Notes under the pieces: generated by a model | Told to the model about the DNA's origin: nothing | The model's database searches: none | Seen by the model: only the letters and a program-made list of their open reading frames with translations | Assembly: GCF_030161375.1 (NCBI RefSeq) | Contig: NZ_BSSQ01000011.1 | Span: forward strand, 1 to 64,000 | Length of the DNA: 64,000 bases | Direction: 5' to 3' | Source of the DNA: Paenibacillus glycanilyticus | Lineage (GTDB): Bacteria; Bacillota; Bacilli; Paenibacillales; Paenibacillaceae | Position numbers and translations under genes: made by a program | In this document: positions 27,034 through 34,932 of the stretch, one piece after another | Numbering within the stretch: the first letter of the stretch is position 1 | Layout of the letters: each line of letters opens with the position of its first letter

Positions 27034-27820
27034 TCAGCTTCCTTACCCCCTTCCGATAAACCAACCAGATGACCGATCCAACAAGTGCTGCCCATAAGCC
27101 TTGCAAGGCAAGCATGCTCGCGATCTCCCCATGATGCATGCTTACCGCGGTGCGAGCCGGGAAATAAACAATCGTCTGGAATGGCATCCAATGTCCGGCT
27201 TTTTGAAGCGTGTCCGGGAACAGCTCAAGCGGCATCAGCATCCCGCCGACCGTAAACAAGATTTTGTTGTAGACGAATTCAAGTCCACGGGTTTCTTCGA
27301 CCCAGAAGCTGCTAAGAGCAACAAGCATGCCAAGCATAAAATTGACGGTAAATCCGCCTAAGGTGAGTAATGGCAGCCAAACCAAGCCATTTCCTACAGG
27401 AGGCGGGCCTACGAGAAGCAAGCCAATGGCCGAGCCAAGCAGCAGGTTGATTATAAAGCGGATGGCCACTTCGCTCATATATTCGACATAATGAAAAGTT
27501 ATGAAATTAACCGGCCGGATGAGCTTAAACGCGACGTCGCCGCTTTTTACTTCCTCTTCAATCCGGGTACAAAGACTAGGCGTGGCAAGTACCATGGATT
27601 CGGTGAAGACAAGATACCACATCATTTGTTTAAAGGTGAAGCCGTTTATGGATGAGCTGCCGACACCGGAATAGGTCGTCTGCCATAATTGCATGAAGAT
27701 ATATAAGATAAGGATCAGAAACAACGATCTGATTATGAAATCAGCCACGTAAGCAAGCTGGCTGCGCAAGGTGATTTTGCCGATAAATACGTATTTGGCC
27801 GGCTTCGATAAGCTGATCAT
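27017..27820 (-). CDS. ABC-2 exporter permease 1 (COG4587-like)
   Basis: 267 residues, six membrane segments. VKSGDVAFKLIRPVNFITFHY is the permease coupling motif shared by this group. The start overlaps the ATPase stop (ATGA), with AAGGAGG just inside the ATPase gene, so translation is coupled. It forms a heteromeric channel with the next permease and the ATPase. Confidence 0.87.
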   Translation of the reverse strand: MISLSKPAKYVFIGKITLRSQLAYVADFIIRSLFLILILYIFMQLWQTTYSGVGSSSINGFTFKQMMWYLVFTESMVLATPSLCTRIEEEVKSGDVAFKLIRPVNFITFHYVEYMSEVAIRFIINLLLGSAIGLLLVGPPPVGNGLVWLPLLTLGGFTVNFMLGMLVALSSFWVEETRGLEFVYNKILFTVGGMLMPLELFPDTLQKAGHWMPFQTIVYFPARTAVSMHHGEIASMLALQGLWAALVGSVIWLVYRKGVRKLNVNGG

Positions 27821-28815
27821 AAGCTTACCTCCTTAACCTGAAACGTGCCGTACATGCGGGTAATGATATCTTCCATCGGCGGATCCTGTACCGTCATGTC
27901 GACGATCCGGTGACTTGCCATCAAGGCCGCGAGAACGGCTTCTATGGTTGTTATGCCCGTGTCTACGCTAAGCGTGATCCGGCAGCCGCCTTGATTAAGT
28001 ACCGATACGCCAGGAGCCGCAAGTTCGCCGGGATCATTCTCGAGCACAAGTTGTACGGTCTTGTGAGTCAAGAATTGCTGCTTCATATAGTCGACTTGCC
28101 CGTCAAACACAAGCCCGCCATGATTAATGACAATCGCCCTGTCACATAACTTCTCGATATCGCCGGCATCGTGGGAGGTCAGGAAGATTGTCGTTCCTTC
28201 CTCGCGGTTCATCTCGACAATGAGCTCGCGGATGCGTTGCTTAACGACCGCATCAAGTCCAATCGTTGGTTCGTCAAGGAACAAAGCTTGGGGACGATGG
28301 AGCAATGAGGCGGCGATTTCGCAACGCATCCGCTCGCCAAGCGATAACTTCCGAACAGGCGTATGCAAATACGTTCCAAGCTCAAATCGTTCGATCAGGT
28401 TGTCGCGACGCGCCTTGTAATCCTCCCGGCGGAGCTCATAAATGCGGCTCATAAGCTCAAACGTGTCCAGTGGCGGGAGATGGTACCACAGCTGAGACTT
28501 TTGGCCAAATACGGAACCAATCCGGTAGGCCAGCTTGGAACGCTCCGTCCAAGGGCAACAGCCAAGAACGGTAGCGGAGCCGGAGGAAGGATGGAGAATG
28601 CCGGTCAACATCTTGATGGTGGTTGATTTGCCCGCGCCGTTTGGACCAAGAAAAGCTACCGTCTCGCTCTGATTAACGGAGAAGGTAATGCCTTCCACTG
28701 CCGTTTTGTCCGCATATTGCGGCTTGAACAAAGACTTCAGACTGCCCGATAATCCGTGTTGTTTCTTTTTGACCTGAAAGATTTTCTCCAACTGCTCAAC
28801 CTGAATCGTCTTCAC
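27817..28815 (-). CDS. ABC-2 exporter ATPase (COG4586-like)
   Basis: About 332 residues. It has the N-terminal extension of this group (KKKQHGLSGSLKSLFKPQY) before Walker A (LGPNGAGKSTTIKM), then signature KLSLGERMRCEIA, Walker B ALFLDEPTIGLDA and H-loop LTSHDAGDIE. GTG 28815 is chosen since AAAGGAG lies 8 bases upstream; the GTG at 28824 overlaps that site. It is the first gene of the ATPase-permease-permease operon. Its long leader carries a structured attenuator (see 28850-29008), so its expression responds to some ligand. Confidence 0.91.
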   Translation of the reverse strand: MKTIQVEQLEKIFQVKKKQHGLSGSLKSLFKPQYADKTAVEGITFSVNQSETVAFLGPNGAGKSTTIKMLTGILHPSSGSATVLGCCPWTERSKLAYRIGSVFGQKSQLWYHLPPLDTFELMSRIYELRREDYKARRDNLIERFELGTYLHTPVRKLSLGERMRCEIAASLLHRPQALFLDEPTIGLDAVVKQRIRELIVEMNREEGTTIFLTSHDAGDIEKLCDRAIVINHGGLVFDGQVDYMKQQFLTHKTVQLVLENDPGELAAPGVSVLNQGGCRITLSVDTGITTIEAVLAALMASHRIVDMTVQDPPMEDIITRMYGTFQVKEVSL

Positions 28816-28849
28816 CTCAGCCACTCCTTTGTTCTTTACCCTGCTAAAG

Positions 28850-28910
28850 GGAAAAAGACCTTCGGTCTGTTTCGCCTTAACAACAGGCGGAACTTTCCGA
28901 AGGTCTTTTA
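28850..28910 (-). terminator. Attenuator terminator of the ABC-2 exporter leader
   Basis: On the minus strand AAAAGACCTTCGG pairs with CCGAAGGTCTTTTT around an inner hairpin, followed by T. The 5' arm (CCTTCGG) is also needed for the closing stem of the upstream aptamer-like fold, so the two structures exclude each other. Confidence 0.85.
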
Positions 28911-29008
28911 ATCCTCACGGTGTAGCTTGGCGCCATGCGCGCAAGCCGGCTTCGCTTGGTTCGCCATCCTGGTGGAGTCGGATCCCTAGAAGCCCTTCCG
29001 AAAAACTA
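28893..29008 (-). ncRNA. ykkC-family-like riboswitch aptamer (ligand uncertain)
   Basis: The leader RNA (minus strand) has the block TTCTAGGGATCCG near its 5' end and GCTACACCGTGAGGATTAAAAG near its 3' end (quoted in two parts: GCTACACCG and GGATTAAAAG). These match, from memory, the conserved CUAGGGUUCCG and ACACGG...GGGAUAAAAG blocks of ykkC riboswitches. TTTCGGAAGG pairs with CCTTCGGAAA to close the fold (P1, one mismatch). The middle block differs from the usual CUGGUCCGAGAG, so guanidine binding is not assured; ppGpp-, PRPP- or NDP-type ykkC relatives, or a new ligand, are possible. The overlap of P1 with the terminator suggests that ligand binding turns expression on. Confidence 0.7.
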
Positions 29009-29016
29009 TTTTCCAC

Positions 29017-29045
29017 ATATTAACACGTTATGTTAGATGTGGCAA
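29017..29045 (-). promoter_or_regulatory. SigA promoter of the riboswitch-led ABC-2 operon
   Basis: On the minus strand TTGCCA (29045-29040), a 17-bp spacer and TAATAT (29022-29017). The start point falls just before the aptamer. Confidence 0.8.
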
Positions 29046-29140
29046 CCGCTTTTTTGCTATAAATTTTTGTTGTTAGAGAGCATTGCCACGAGGCCGTAAC
29101 CTGACTAAGATTAGGAGAATGGAAGGGGACCGCTAACGTT

Positions 29141-30055
29141 ATGTGGATTTTATTTGCAATATTAGCCGCCTTATGTTTTGGACTAAGAGGAATTTTATAT
29201 CACTATACGAGTCAATTGCCGTTAAGCCGTACGGTGTTGTTATGCGGCGTTTTCTCGATGGGGGCTGTAGTCTGCGGTGCGGCGGCGGTCTTGTCGGGTC
29301 AGCCTTGGGAGACTTCAGCGCTTGTCGGCATACAGATGGGCGTGTTTTCCTTTGTGGCGAACGCCAGCATGTTCAAAGGTTTTGCCGTCGGCAAAGCTTC
29401 GCTTGTTGCAATCTTAACGGCACTTCCGGCCGTATTGGTTGTCATGGGTGCTTATTTGTTATGGGGAGAAGCGCTTAGCTATATTCAGCTTGCTGCATTT
29501 GCGGTTATCGTGGCGGGGATTTTGCTGGTGCGGTATTCAAACGACTTATCTTTATCCAATCTTCAAGGAGCACAGTGGGGGCTGCTATCGCTTCTCATGT
29601 TCGCGTGCAACGACTTGTCCGGCTCCTGGTCAACCAAACTCGAAGCGCCTTTATTTCCGACGTTGTTCTTTATGTTCACGTCCGGATCGATTTGTTACGG
29701 CATATGGTGGATGAAGGATCGTCTAGCCCGCAAGAAATTCAGTCTGGCAGTTGCTTCGGTATCAGCTGAAGGTTCTGCAACAACCGAGACAGCAGCTCCT
29801 GCAACAACCTGGGGCGAACGCCGCACTTTCCTGACCGGCATGCTGGTCGGTACCACGAATGCGGTTGGCATGATGATGATCGTGACGGCTTTTGACCTAG
29901 GCAAAGCAGGACTGGTGTCCGCCGTAACGGCATTAAATGTGTTGATCGTTCTTCTGTACACCCGGTTTGTCGTAAAGGAGCAGTTCTCGCGTATTGAAGT
30001 AACCGGGATGGCTTGTGCGTTTGGTGGGATTTTGTTCTTGCGCTTGTTTGGATAA
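29141..30055 (+). CDS. EamA/DMT family transporter
   Basis: 304 residues with two EamA repeats and ten predicted helices: MWILFAILAALCFGLRGILY, YLLWGEALSYIQLAAFAVIV at the end of repeat one, and GKAGLVSAVTALNVLIVLLY in repeat two. An Ala/Thr-rich loop (about 200-230) separates helices in the second half. It is divergent from the riboswitch-led exporter operon. The substrate is not predictable. Confidence 0.87.
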   Translation: MWILFAILAALCFGLRGILYHYTSQLPLSRTVLLCGVFSMGAVVCGAAAVLSGQPWETSALVGIQMGVFSFVANASMFKGFAVGKASLVAILTALPAVLVVMGAYLLWGEALSYIQLAAFAVIVAGILLVRYSNDLSLSNLQGAQWGLLSLLMFACNDLSGSWSTKLEAPLFPTLFFMFTSGSICYGIWWMKDRLARKKFSLAVASVSAEGSATTETAAPATTWGERRTFLTGMLVGTTNAVGMMMIVTAFDLGKAGLVSAVTALNVLIVLLYTRFVVKEQFSRIEVTGMACAFGGILFLRLFG

Positions 30056-30073
30056 TAATAGTAAATATTCGAG

Positions 30074-30103
30074 TCGCCCAATATAGGGCGATTTTCTTTT
30101 TTT
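30074..30103 (+). terminator. EamA gene terminator
   Basis: TCGCCC-AATATA-GGGCGA followed by TTTTCTTTTTTT. Confidence 0.88.
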
Positions 30104-30145
30104 AGTGCAAAAGAATCATTGTTAGAAAGTTCTGTAAACTAATGG

Positions 30146-30174
30146 TTGACAGCTAATTCCATGAGGTATACATT
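30146..30174 (+). promoter_or_regulatory. Promoter of the heterodimeric ABC exporter operon
   Basis: TTGACA (30146-30151), a 17-bp spacer and TACATT (30169-30174). The -10 box lies inside the first palindromic operator. Confidence 0.65.
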
Positions 30175-30211
30175 TGTATACAGTAAGGTCATGTATACGA
30201 ACGTATACATG
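30166..30211. promoter_or_regulatory. Tandem GTATAC-N4-GTATAC operators
   Basis: Two palindromes: GTATAC-ATTT-GTATAC (30166-30181), and GTATAC-GAAC-GTATAC (30193-30208), which extends to 9-bp arms (CATGTATAC/GTATACATG, 30190-30211). Centres are 27 bp apart. The first covers the -10 region and the second the early transcript, so this looks like a repressor site pair (TetR/PadR-like, inferred). No repressor gene is next to it. Confidence 0.75.
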
Positions 30212-30232
30212 TACAAGAGGAGGCATATATAT

Positions 30233-30574
30233 ATGCGTGAGGAACATGGGCATCGAGGTAGGCATCATAGGGAAGATTGCAGGAATCGGGATGGAGGCAA
30301 GGCACAAACGTTCCGCCGAGGCAGAGCGATTGCTTTTCTCGAGAAACTTACGGTTACTCGTGCGACTTTGCAGCGACAATTGAATGATCCGTCATTCGAT
30401 GCGATTAAACCGGTCATCAGCGGCGAGCTGAAAGCGACGGAAGCGATTATGGAAGAGTTTATTCGAGTGTTTCAGCTTCACGAGCTGCCTGAGGAAGACA
30501 ATTCTTCCGAAGAGACTTCTGCCGGGGAGGAAGTAAGCGGCTCCGAATCCATTGATGGAAGTGATGAGTCTTGA
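30233..30574 (+). CDS. Small protein preceding the ABC exporter, unknown function
   Basis: 113 residues; ATG 30233 has AGAGGAGG nine bases upstream, while the longer start at 30146 runs through the operators. The N terminus is rich in His/Arg (MREEHGHRGRHHREDC). The middle is helical (FRRGRAIAFLEKLTVTRATL, QLNDPSFDAIKPVISGELKA) and the C terminus acidic (EEDNSSEETSAGEE). The stop overlaps the TTG start of the exporter gene (TTGA), so translation is coupled. It may be a regulator or accessory factor of the exporter. I do not recognise the family. Confidence 0.7.
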   Translation: MREEHGHRGRHHREDCRNRDGGKAQTFRRGRAIAFLEKLTVTRATLQRQLNDPSFDAIKPVISGELKATEAIMEEFIRVFQLHELPEEDNSSEETSAGEEVSGSESIDGSDES

Positions 30575-32325
30575 AATCAGAAGGTGTATTAAAGCCGTAT
30601 TTTAAGCAGACATGGCACATTTATCTAGCATCGGCGACGTTGCATGCGGCAGCTAGCGTTGTGTTCGCTTATTTTCCCAAAGTGCTTGGAGAATTTACGG
30701 ATAAGTTGAAGAGCGGAGAACTTGGCACTCATGATGTCGTTCATTTCAGCTTGATGCTCGTACTGATCGGATTGGGATACGCCTTGCTTGGAGGGTATGG
30801 CCAGTACCTGGTTATGTATGTGGGCCGAGTATTCGAGTATATGACTCGCCGCCGGCTGTTTAGCCATTTCTCCAATCTAAGCGAGCATTACTATTCCAAA
30901 AACGGCGTAGGCAAAATGCTGAACTATTTCATGAACGACGTAACTGGCGTACGGGAAGCGATTTCAATGGGGATTAACCAGACGGCCATGGCTTCGATGC
31001 TGCTGATTTCCTGCGTTGGCGCCATGATTCTGAGCGATATCCCCTTATACCTGATAGCGGCATCCGTAGGACCGCTCGTATTTATTCCTTGGATTGTGAT
31101 CAAGATCGGGCCGGTGATCCGGCAGCGCTCCCGCAAGGTGCAGGAGTCGCTTGGTACGATGACAGAGACGGCAGAAGAGCAGTTCGGCGGCATTCGCGTA
31201 ACGAAAAAGTTCGCCGTTGAGCCGATTATGATCAAGCGCTTTGGAGCCAAAGTGGATCAGATTAAGACGAACCAGCTGTCGCTGGTACGAATCAGTTCGT
31301 TGTTCCAGGCGACGGTTCCGTTCCTCGGCAACTTGTCCTTGATTGTATCTTTGGCTTATGGCGGGTACTTAACGATCAAAGGGGACCTTTCGCTAGGTAA
31401 TTTCGTTGCGTTGACGTTATATGTTCGGATGTTGATGAACCCGCTGCAGCAAATTGGCAACGTTATCAATACCGTGCAGCGTTCCCGCGCGTCCTTGCAG
31501 CGGTTAAATGAATTGATGGACGTGCAGCCGGATATCGTGGAAGCGGAACATGCGAAAGAGGCCAATCTGGCGCAAAATCCGATTCGGATTTCGGATCTGA
31601 CATTCTCGTATCCGGATGCAGCTCAGCCAGCCCTAAGCGATCTTGATCTTGTCATTCAACCGGGCATGACCATTGGAGTTGTGGGGCGTACGGGCAGCGG
31701 CAAAACAACGCTGGTCAAGCAGCTGCTGCGCGTCTATGATCCTCCGGCTGATGCGATTAAGATCGGCAACACGGATATTCGCGAGGTGACGCTGGAGAGC
31801 CTTCGCAACCAGATCGCATACGTGCCTCAAGACGGCTTCCTGTTTAGTACAACGATTGCGGAGAACATCGCTTTTGCAAGACGGAAAGCCGCGCAAGGCG
31901 AGATTGAATCGGCGGCCAAACAGGCTAGAATCTACGACAATATTAGCGAGTTTCCCGAAGGTTTCAAGACTAAGCTTGGGGAAAGAGGAATTACCTTGTC
32001 CGGCGGGCAACGCCAGCGCACGAGTCTGGCGCGCGGCTTTATTATGCGAGCGCCGCTTATGATTCTGGATGACAGCGTCAGCGCCGTCGATGCGGTGACC
32101 GAATCGGAAATTATTCATACGATTCAGCAAGAGCGCCAAGGCAAGACGACTATCATTATCGCGCACCGGCTTAGTGCCTTGAAGCATGCGGATCTCATCA
32201 TTGTGCTGGATGAAGGGCGAATTGTTCAACGGGGCAAGCACGAGGAGCTGCTTGCGGAGTCTGGACCTTATGCCGAGCTCCATGCGATACAGGAGGAGGG
32301 AAGCCAACATGCCGACGGCCATTAA
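30571..32325 (+). CDS. ABC exporter subunit with degenerate ATP site (YfiB/BmrC-like)
   Basis: 584-residue half-transporter: six-helix transmembrane domain (about 1-310) and ATPase domain. Walker A is GVVGRTGSGKTT, signature LSGGQRQR is canonical, but after Walker B the catalytic Glu is replaced by Asp (MILDDSVSAVD). This is the usual deviation in one subunit of heterodimeric exporters. TTG at 30571 is the start, coupled to the upstream gene. With the next gene it forms one exporter, probably for drugs or lipids. Confidence 0.93.
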   Translation: MKSEGVLKPYFKQTWHIYLASATLHAAASVVFAYFPKVLGEFTDKLKSGELGTHDVVHFSLMLVLIGLGYALLGGYGQYLVMYVGRVFEYMTRRRLFSHFSNLSEHYYSKNGVGKMLNYFMNDVTGVREAISMGINQTAMASMLLISCVGAMILSDIPLYLIAASVGPLVFIPWIVIKIGPVIRQRSRKVQESLGTMTETAEEQFGGIRVTKKFAVEPIMIKRFGAKVDQIKTNQLSLVRISSLFQATVPFLGNLSLIVSLAYGGYLTIKGDLSLGNFVALTLYVRMLMNPLQQIGNVINTVQRSRASLQRLNELMDVQPDIVEAEHAKEANLAQNPIRISDLTFSYPDAAQPALSDLDLVIQPGMTIGVVGRTGSGKTTLVKQLLRVYDPPADAIKIGNTDIREVTLESLRNQIAYVPQDGFLFSTTIAENIAFARRKAAQGEIESAAKQARIYDNISEFPEGFKTKLGERGITLSGGQRQRTSLARGFIMRAPLMILDDSVSAVDAVTESEIIHTIQQERQGKTTIIIAHRLSALKHADLIIVLDEGRIVQRGKHEELLAESGPYAELHAIQEEGSQHADGH

Positions 32326-34162
32326 CAACTGGCAAATGGATCAGAAGGGAAGCCAAGGAGGCAAGCAGCCGAAGCCGGAATACAAATCCGCTTTTCGAAT
32401 ATTGAAGTCGTATATCAATCCGCATAGGAAGACTTTTTCGCTGGTTGCCATCTGTACGATTATTGCGATTGTCTCCGATTTATTCCAGCCTTATCTGGTC
32501 AAAATCGCGATTGACGACAACTTGATGGTAGGCAAAAACGATTACAGCAGCTTGATTATCATTTGCGCGATTTATCTAGGTTTGTCGGTGTCGGGTTTGT
32601 TCTTTACGTATTTGCAAAATAACCTGCTGCAGGATGCCGGTCAAAGCATTGTAGCCCGCATTCGCAAGCAATTGTTCGAACATATTACGAAGCTGTCCAT
32701 GTCTTATTTCGATAAAACGTCCAGCGGCAGTCTGATCACCCATGTATCCAGCGATACGGAGGCGGTCAATCAGTTTTTTAACCAGGTGCTGCTTACCTTG
32801 CTTCGGGACGGTCTTACCTTGGTTTCGATACTAGTCATGATGTTTTATTTGGACACGACGCTTGGCTTCTATTGTCTGCTGCTTCTGCCGATCATCGCGC
32901 TGATCGCCATTGGTTTCCGGTCTTTCATGCGAACGACGTATCAGATGGCACGGACGCGCTTGTCCAGACTCGTTGCGTTTGTTGCGGAAAACCTGGCGGG
33001 TATGAGCCTCATTCAAGTGTTCCACCAGCAAAAAGCGCAAGGCGAATTGTACAAGGAGCGGAATGAGGATTATTTCAAGGCGAATGTCCGGGAGATCCGA
33101 ACCGCGGTTACGTTTAACCGGACTTTTGATTTGCTGGGCAACTTGACCATTGCGTTTGTCGTATGGACCGGGGGTAAGGCCGTGCTTGGCGATACGATGG
33201 AATTTGGCGTATTGTATGCTTTTATTACGTATATCCGTCAGTTCTTCCAGCCAATCAACGCCATTACGCAGCAATGGAATACCCTTCAGTCGGCTACGGT
33301 TGCGGTTAACCGGATCTGGGGCGTTCTTGATACGAAACCCGAAATCCAGGAACCGGAGAAGCCGATTACGGTAGACCAAGAAGCTGTTCAAGGCCGCGTA
33401 GACTACAATGACATTTCCTTTAGTTACGGCAATGGCACTCCGATCTTCCGGGGGCTCGATCTGCATATCCATGCCGGCGAAATGATCGGAATTGTTGGAA
33501 CAACCGGTGCAGGCAAAAGCTCGTTAATGAGCTTGTTGTGCAGGTTCTACGATGTACAGCAAGGCAGCATTCAGATTGACGGGCAAGATGTCAGGGACAT
33601 CCCGCAGCCTGTGCTGCACCGAATGGTTGGTCTCGTACAGCAGGAGCCGTATTTGTATGCGGGAAGCATTATCGACAACGTCAGGATGTTTGACGAGTCC
33701 ATCTCCCGCGAAGACGTTATTCGCGCCTGTGAATTTGTAGGGGCGGATCAGCTGGTCAACCGAATGGCGGATGGTTATGAGACGAAGTTATCCGAACGCG
33801 GCAGCGGATTGTCGGCCGGCGAGCGGCAACTGATCTCTTTTGCCCGCATAATCGTGTTCCGTCCGAAAATTCTGATCCTCGATGAAGCGACCGCCAATCT
33901 GGACTCCCAGACGGAGCAGTTGATACAGCGCGCGCTGCAGGTGGTGTCCGAAGGCCGGACAACAATCGTGATTGCCCATCGCTTGTCCACCATCATGCAG
34001 GCCGACCGGATTATCGTGTTGAGCCACGGAACGATCGTGGAATCGGGTACCCATGCTGAGCTGGTTGAACAGCAAGGCGTATACGAGGAGCTGTATCGCC
34101 ACTCCCAAGGGGAAGCGGCAGCAACATTAGAAGTTACGCCGGAAGCGCATCCGGTAAAATAA
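32309..34162 (+). CDS. ABC exporter subunit with catalytic ATP site (YfiC/BmrD-like)
   Basis: 617 residues; ATG 32309 has GGAGGAGGG nine bases upstream and overlaps the end of the partner gene by 17 bp. The transmembrane domain covers about 30-350. The ATPase has Walker A GIVGTTGAGKSS and Walker B with the catalytic Glu (ILILDEATANLDS), but its signature is altered (LSAGERQL). It complements the partner: one full ATP site is formed by this Walker A/B and the partner's LSGGQ, and one is degenerate. The C-terminal 25 residues are Ala/Glu/Pro-rich. Confidence 0.93.
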   Translation: MPTAINNWQMDQKGSQGGKQPKPEYKSAFRILKSYINPHRKTFSLVAICTIIAIVSDLFQPYLVKIAIDDNLMVGKNDYSSLIIICAIYLGLSVSGLFFTYLQNNLLQDAGQSIVARIRKQLFEHITKLSMSYFDKTSSGSLITHVSSDTEAVNQFFNQVLLTLLRDGLTLVSILVMMFYLDTTLGFYCLLLLPIIALIAIGFRSFMRTTYQMARTRLSRLVAFVAENLAGMSLIQVFHQQKAQGELYKERNEDYFKANVREIRTAVTFNRTFDLLGNLTIAFVVWTGGKAVLGDTMEFGVLYAFITYIRQFFQPINAITQQWNTLQSATVAVNRIWGVLDTKPEIQEPEKPITVDQEAVQGRVDYNDISFSYGNGTPIFRGLDLHIHAGEMIGIVGTTGAGKSSLMSLLCRFYDVQQGSIQIDGQDVRDIPQPVLHRMVGLVQQEPYLYAGSIIDNVRMFDESISREDVIRACEFVGADQLVNRMADGYETKLSERGSGLSAGERQLISFARIIVFRPKILILDEATANLDSQTEQLIQRALQVVSEGRTTIVIAHRLSTIMQADRIIVLSHGTIVESGTHAELVEQQGVYEELYRHSQGEAAATLEVTPEAHPVK

Positions 34163-34168
34163 AACGTG

Positions 34169-34206
34169 AAAAAGCTGAAGCCCTCTTGGGGGCTTCAGCT
34201 TTTTTC
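34169..34206 (+). terminator. ABC exporter operon terminator
   Basis: AAAAGCTGAAGCCC-TCTT-GGGGGCTTCAGCTTTTTT. Confidence 0.92.
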
Positions 34207-34247
34207 GTTTGTCAGTCTCTCTTGCAGCTTGCACCTGCGGGTTCGTT

Positions 34248-34440
34248 TAGCATGTTGCACGAAGTGCAGTATATTTCCCTTAATTAGGCCAAAGAGCAAA
34301 TTATACTGCACGGAATGCAGGATATGAGTTGGCTTGGAACCGTTTTGGGCATTTTTTGACTTATACCCTGCATTTTGTGCAGCATATCTCTAGTTAGTGG
34401 GCTCAAACGCCTAAATATGCTGCATTTCGTGCAACGTAAC
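34248..34440. repeat. Nested inverted-repeat element with four TGCA-N5-TGCA units
   Basis: Four related ~20-bp units fill this 317-bp non-coding gap (34208-34524): TTGCACGAAGTGCAGTATAT (about 34255), TACTGCACGGAATGCAGG (about 34303), CCCTGCATTTTGTGCAGC (about 34367) and ATGCTGCATTTCGTGCAAC (about 34417). Units 1 and 4 are near-perfect reverse complements, as are units 2 and 3, so the whole can fold into one long nested hairpin. There is no ORF and no transposase. It looks like a MITE- or REP-like intergenic repeat. Confidence 0.75.
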
Positions 34441-34524
34441 TAAGCTGGCGGCGTTGGGACTTTGTTAAGATAGTCTAGAAAAAGTTATTTAGACAAACTA
34501 ATAATTTGAAATCGAGGTATTCCA

Positions 34525-34862
34525 ATGGGCTACATAATGGATTTAAGAGCAATAGTCGGTTCTAGACCGCTAATTATGACGGGAGCCTGTGTGTTGCTCT
34601 GCAGGAATGAACGCCTGTTATTGCAGCGCAGATCGGATAATGGTTTGTGGGGATTGCCCGGCGGTTCGATGGAACCAGGCGAAACATTAGAAGAGGTTGC
34701 AATTATATATGCACCGATTATGCTGGGACTCTAATACAAGAAGAAGGCGAAGTACATGAGTTGCGGTTTTTCAATTATGATGATATTCCCGAACAGTTGT
34801 CTCCGCCGGACAAATCTGTGATCTTTAAATTTCTTGAACAAATTAGAGGCATATCCATCTGA
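34525..34862 (+). pseudogene. NUDIX hydrolase with internal deletion and frameshift
   Basis: The first 58 codons encode a normal NUDIX start (MTGACVLLCRNERLLLQRRS, then GLWGLPGGSMEPGETLEEVA). The frame then ends at 34734. A second frame gives the normal family C terminus from about 34708: NYICTDYAGTLIQEEGEVHE, then LRFFNYDDIPEQLSPPDKSV. About 45-50 residues are missing at the join, including the REx2EE metal-binding half of the NUDIX box, so the product cannot hydrolyse nucleotides. GAGGT precedes the ATG. The element of inverted repeats lies just upstream. Confidence 0.83.
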
Positions 34863-34932
34863 AATTGTTCACGAACTTGTCACTTATGAAGAGGGGTTCC
34901 AAATCTCTATAATGTCAAGGAGAACAGAAAGG

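Noticed and set aside
31633..32328. 231-codon minus-strand ORF within the first ABC exporter gene
   Set aside because: It is the complement of the ATPase domain with intact Walker and signature motifs.
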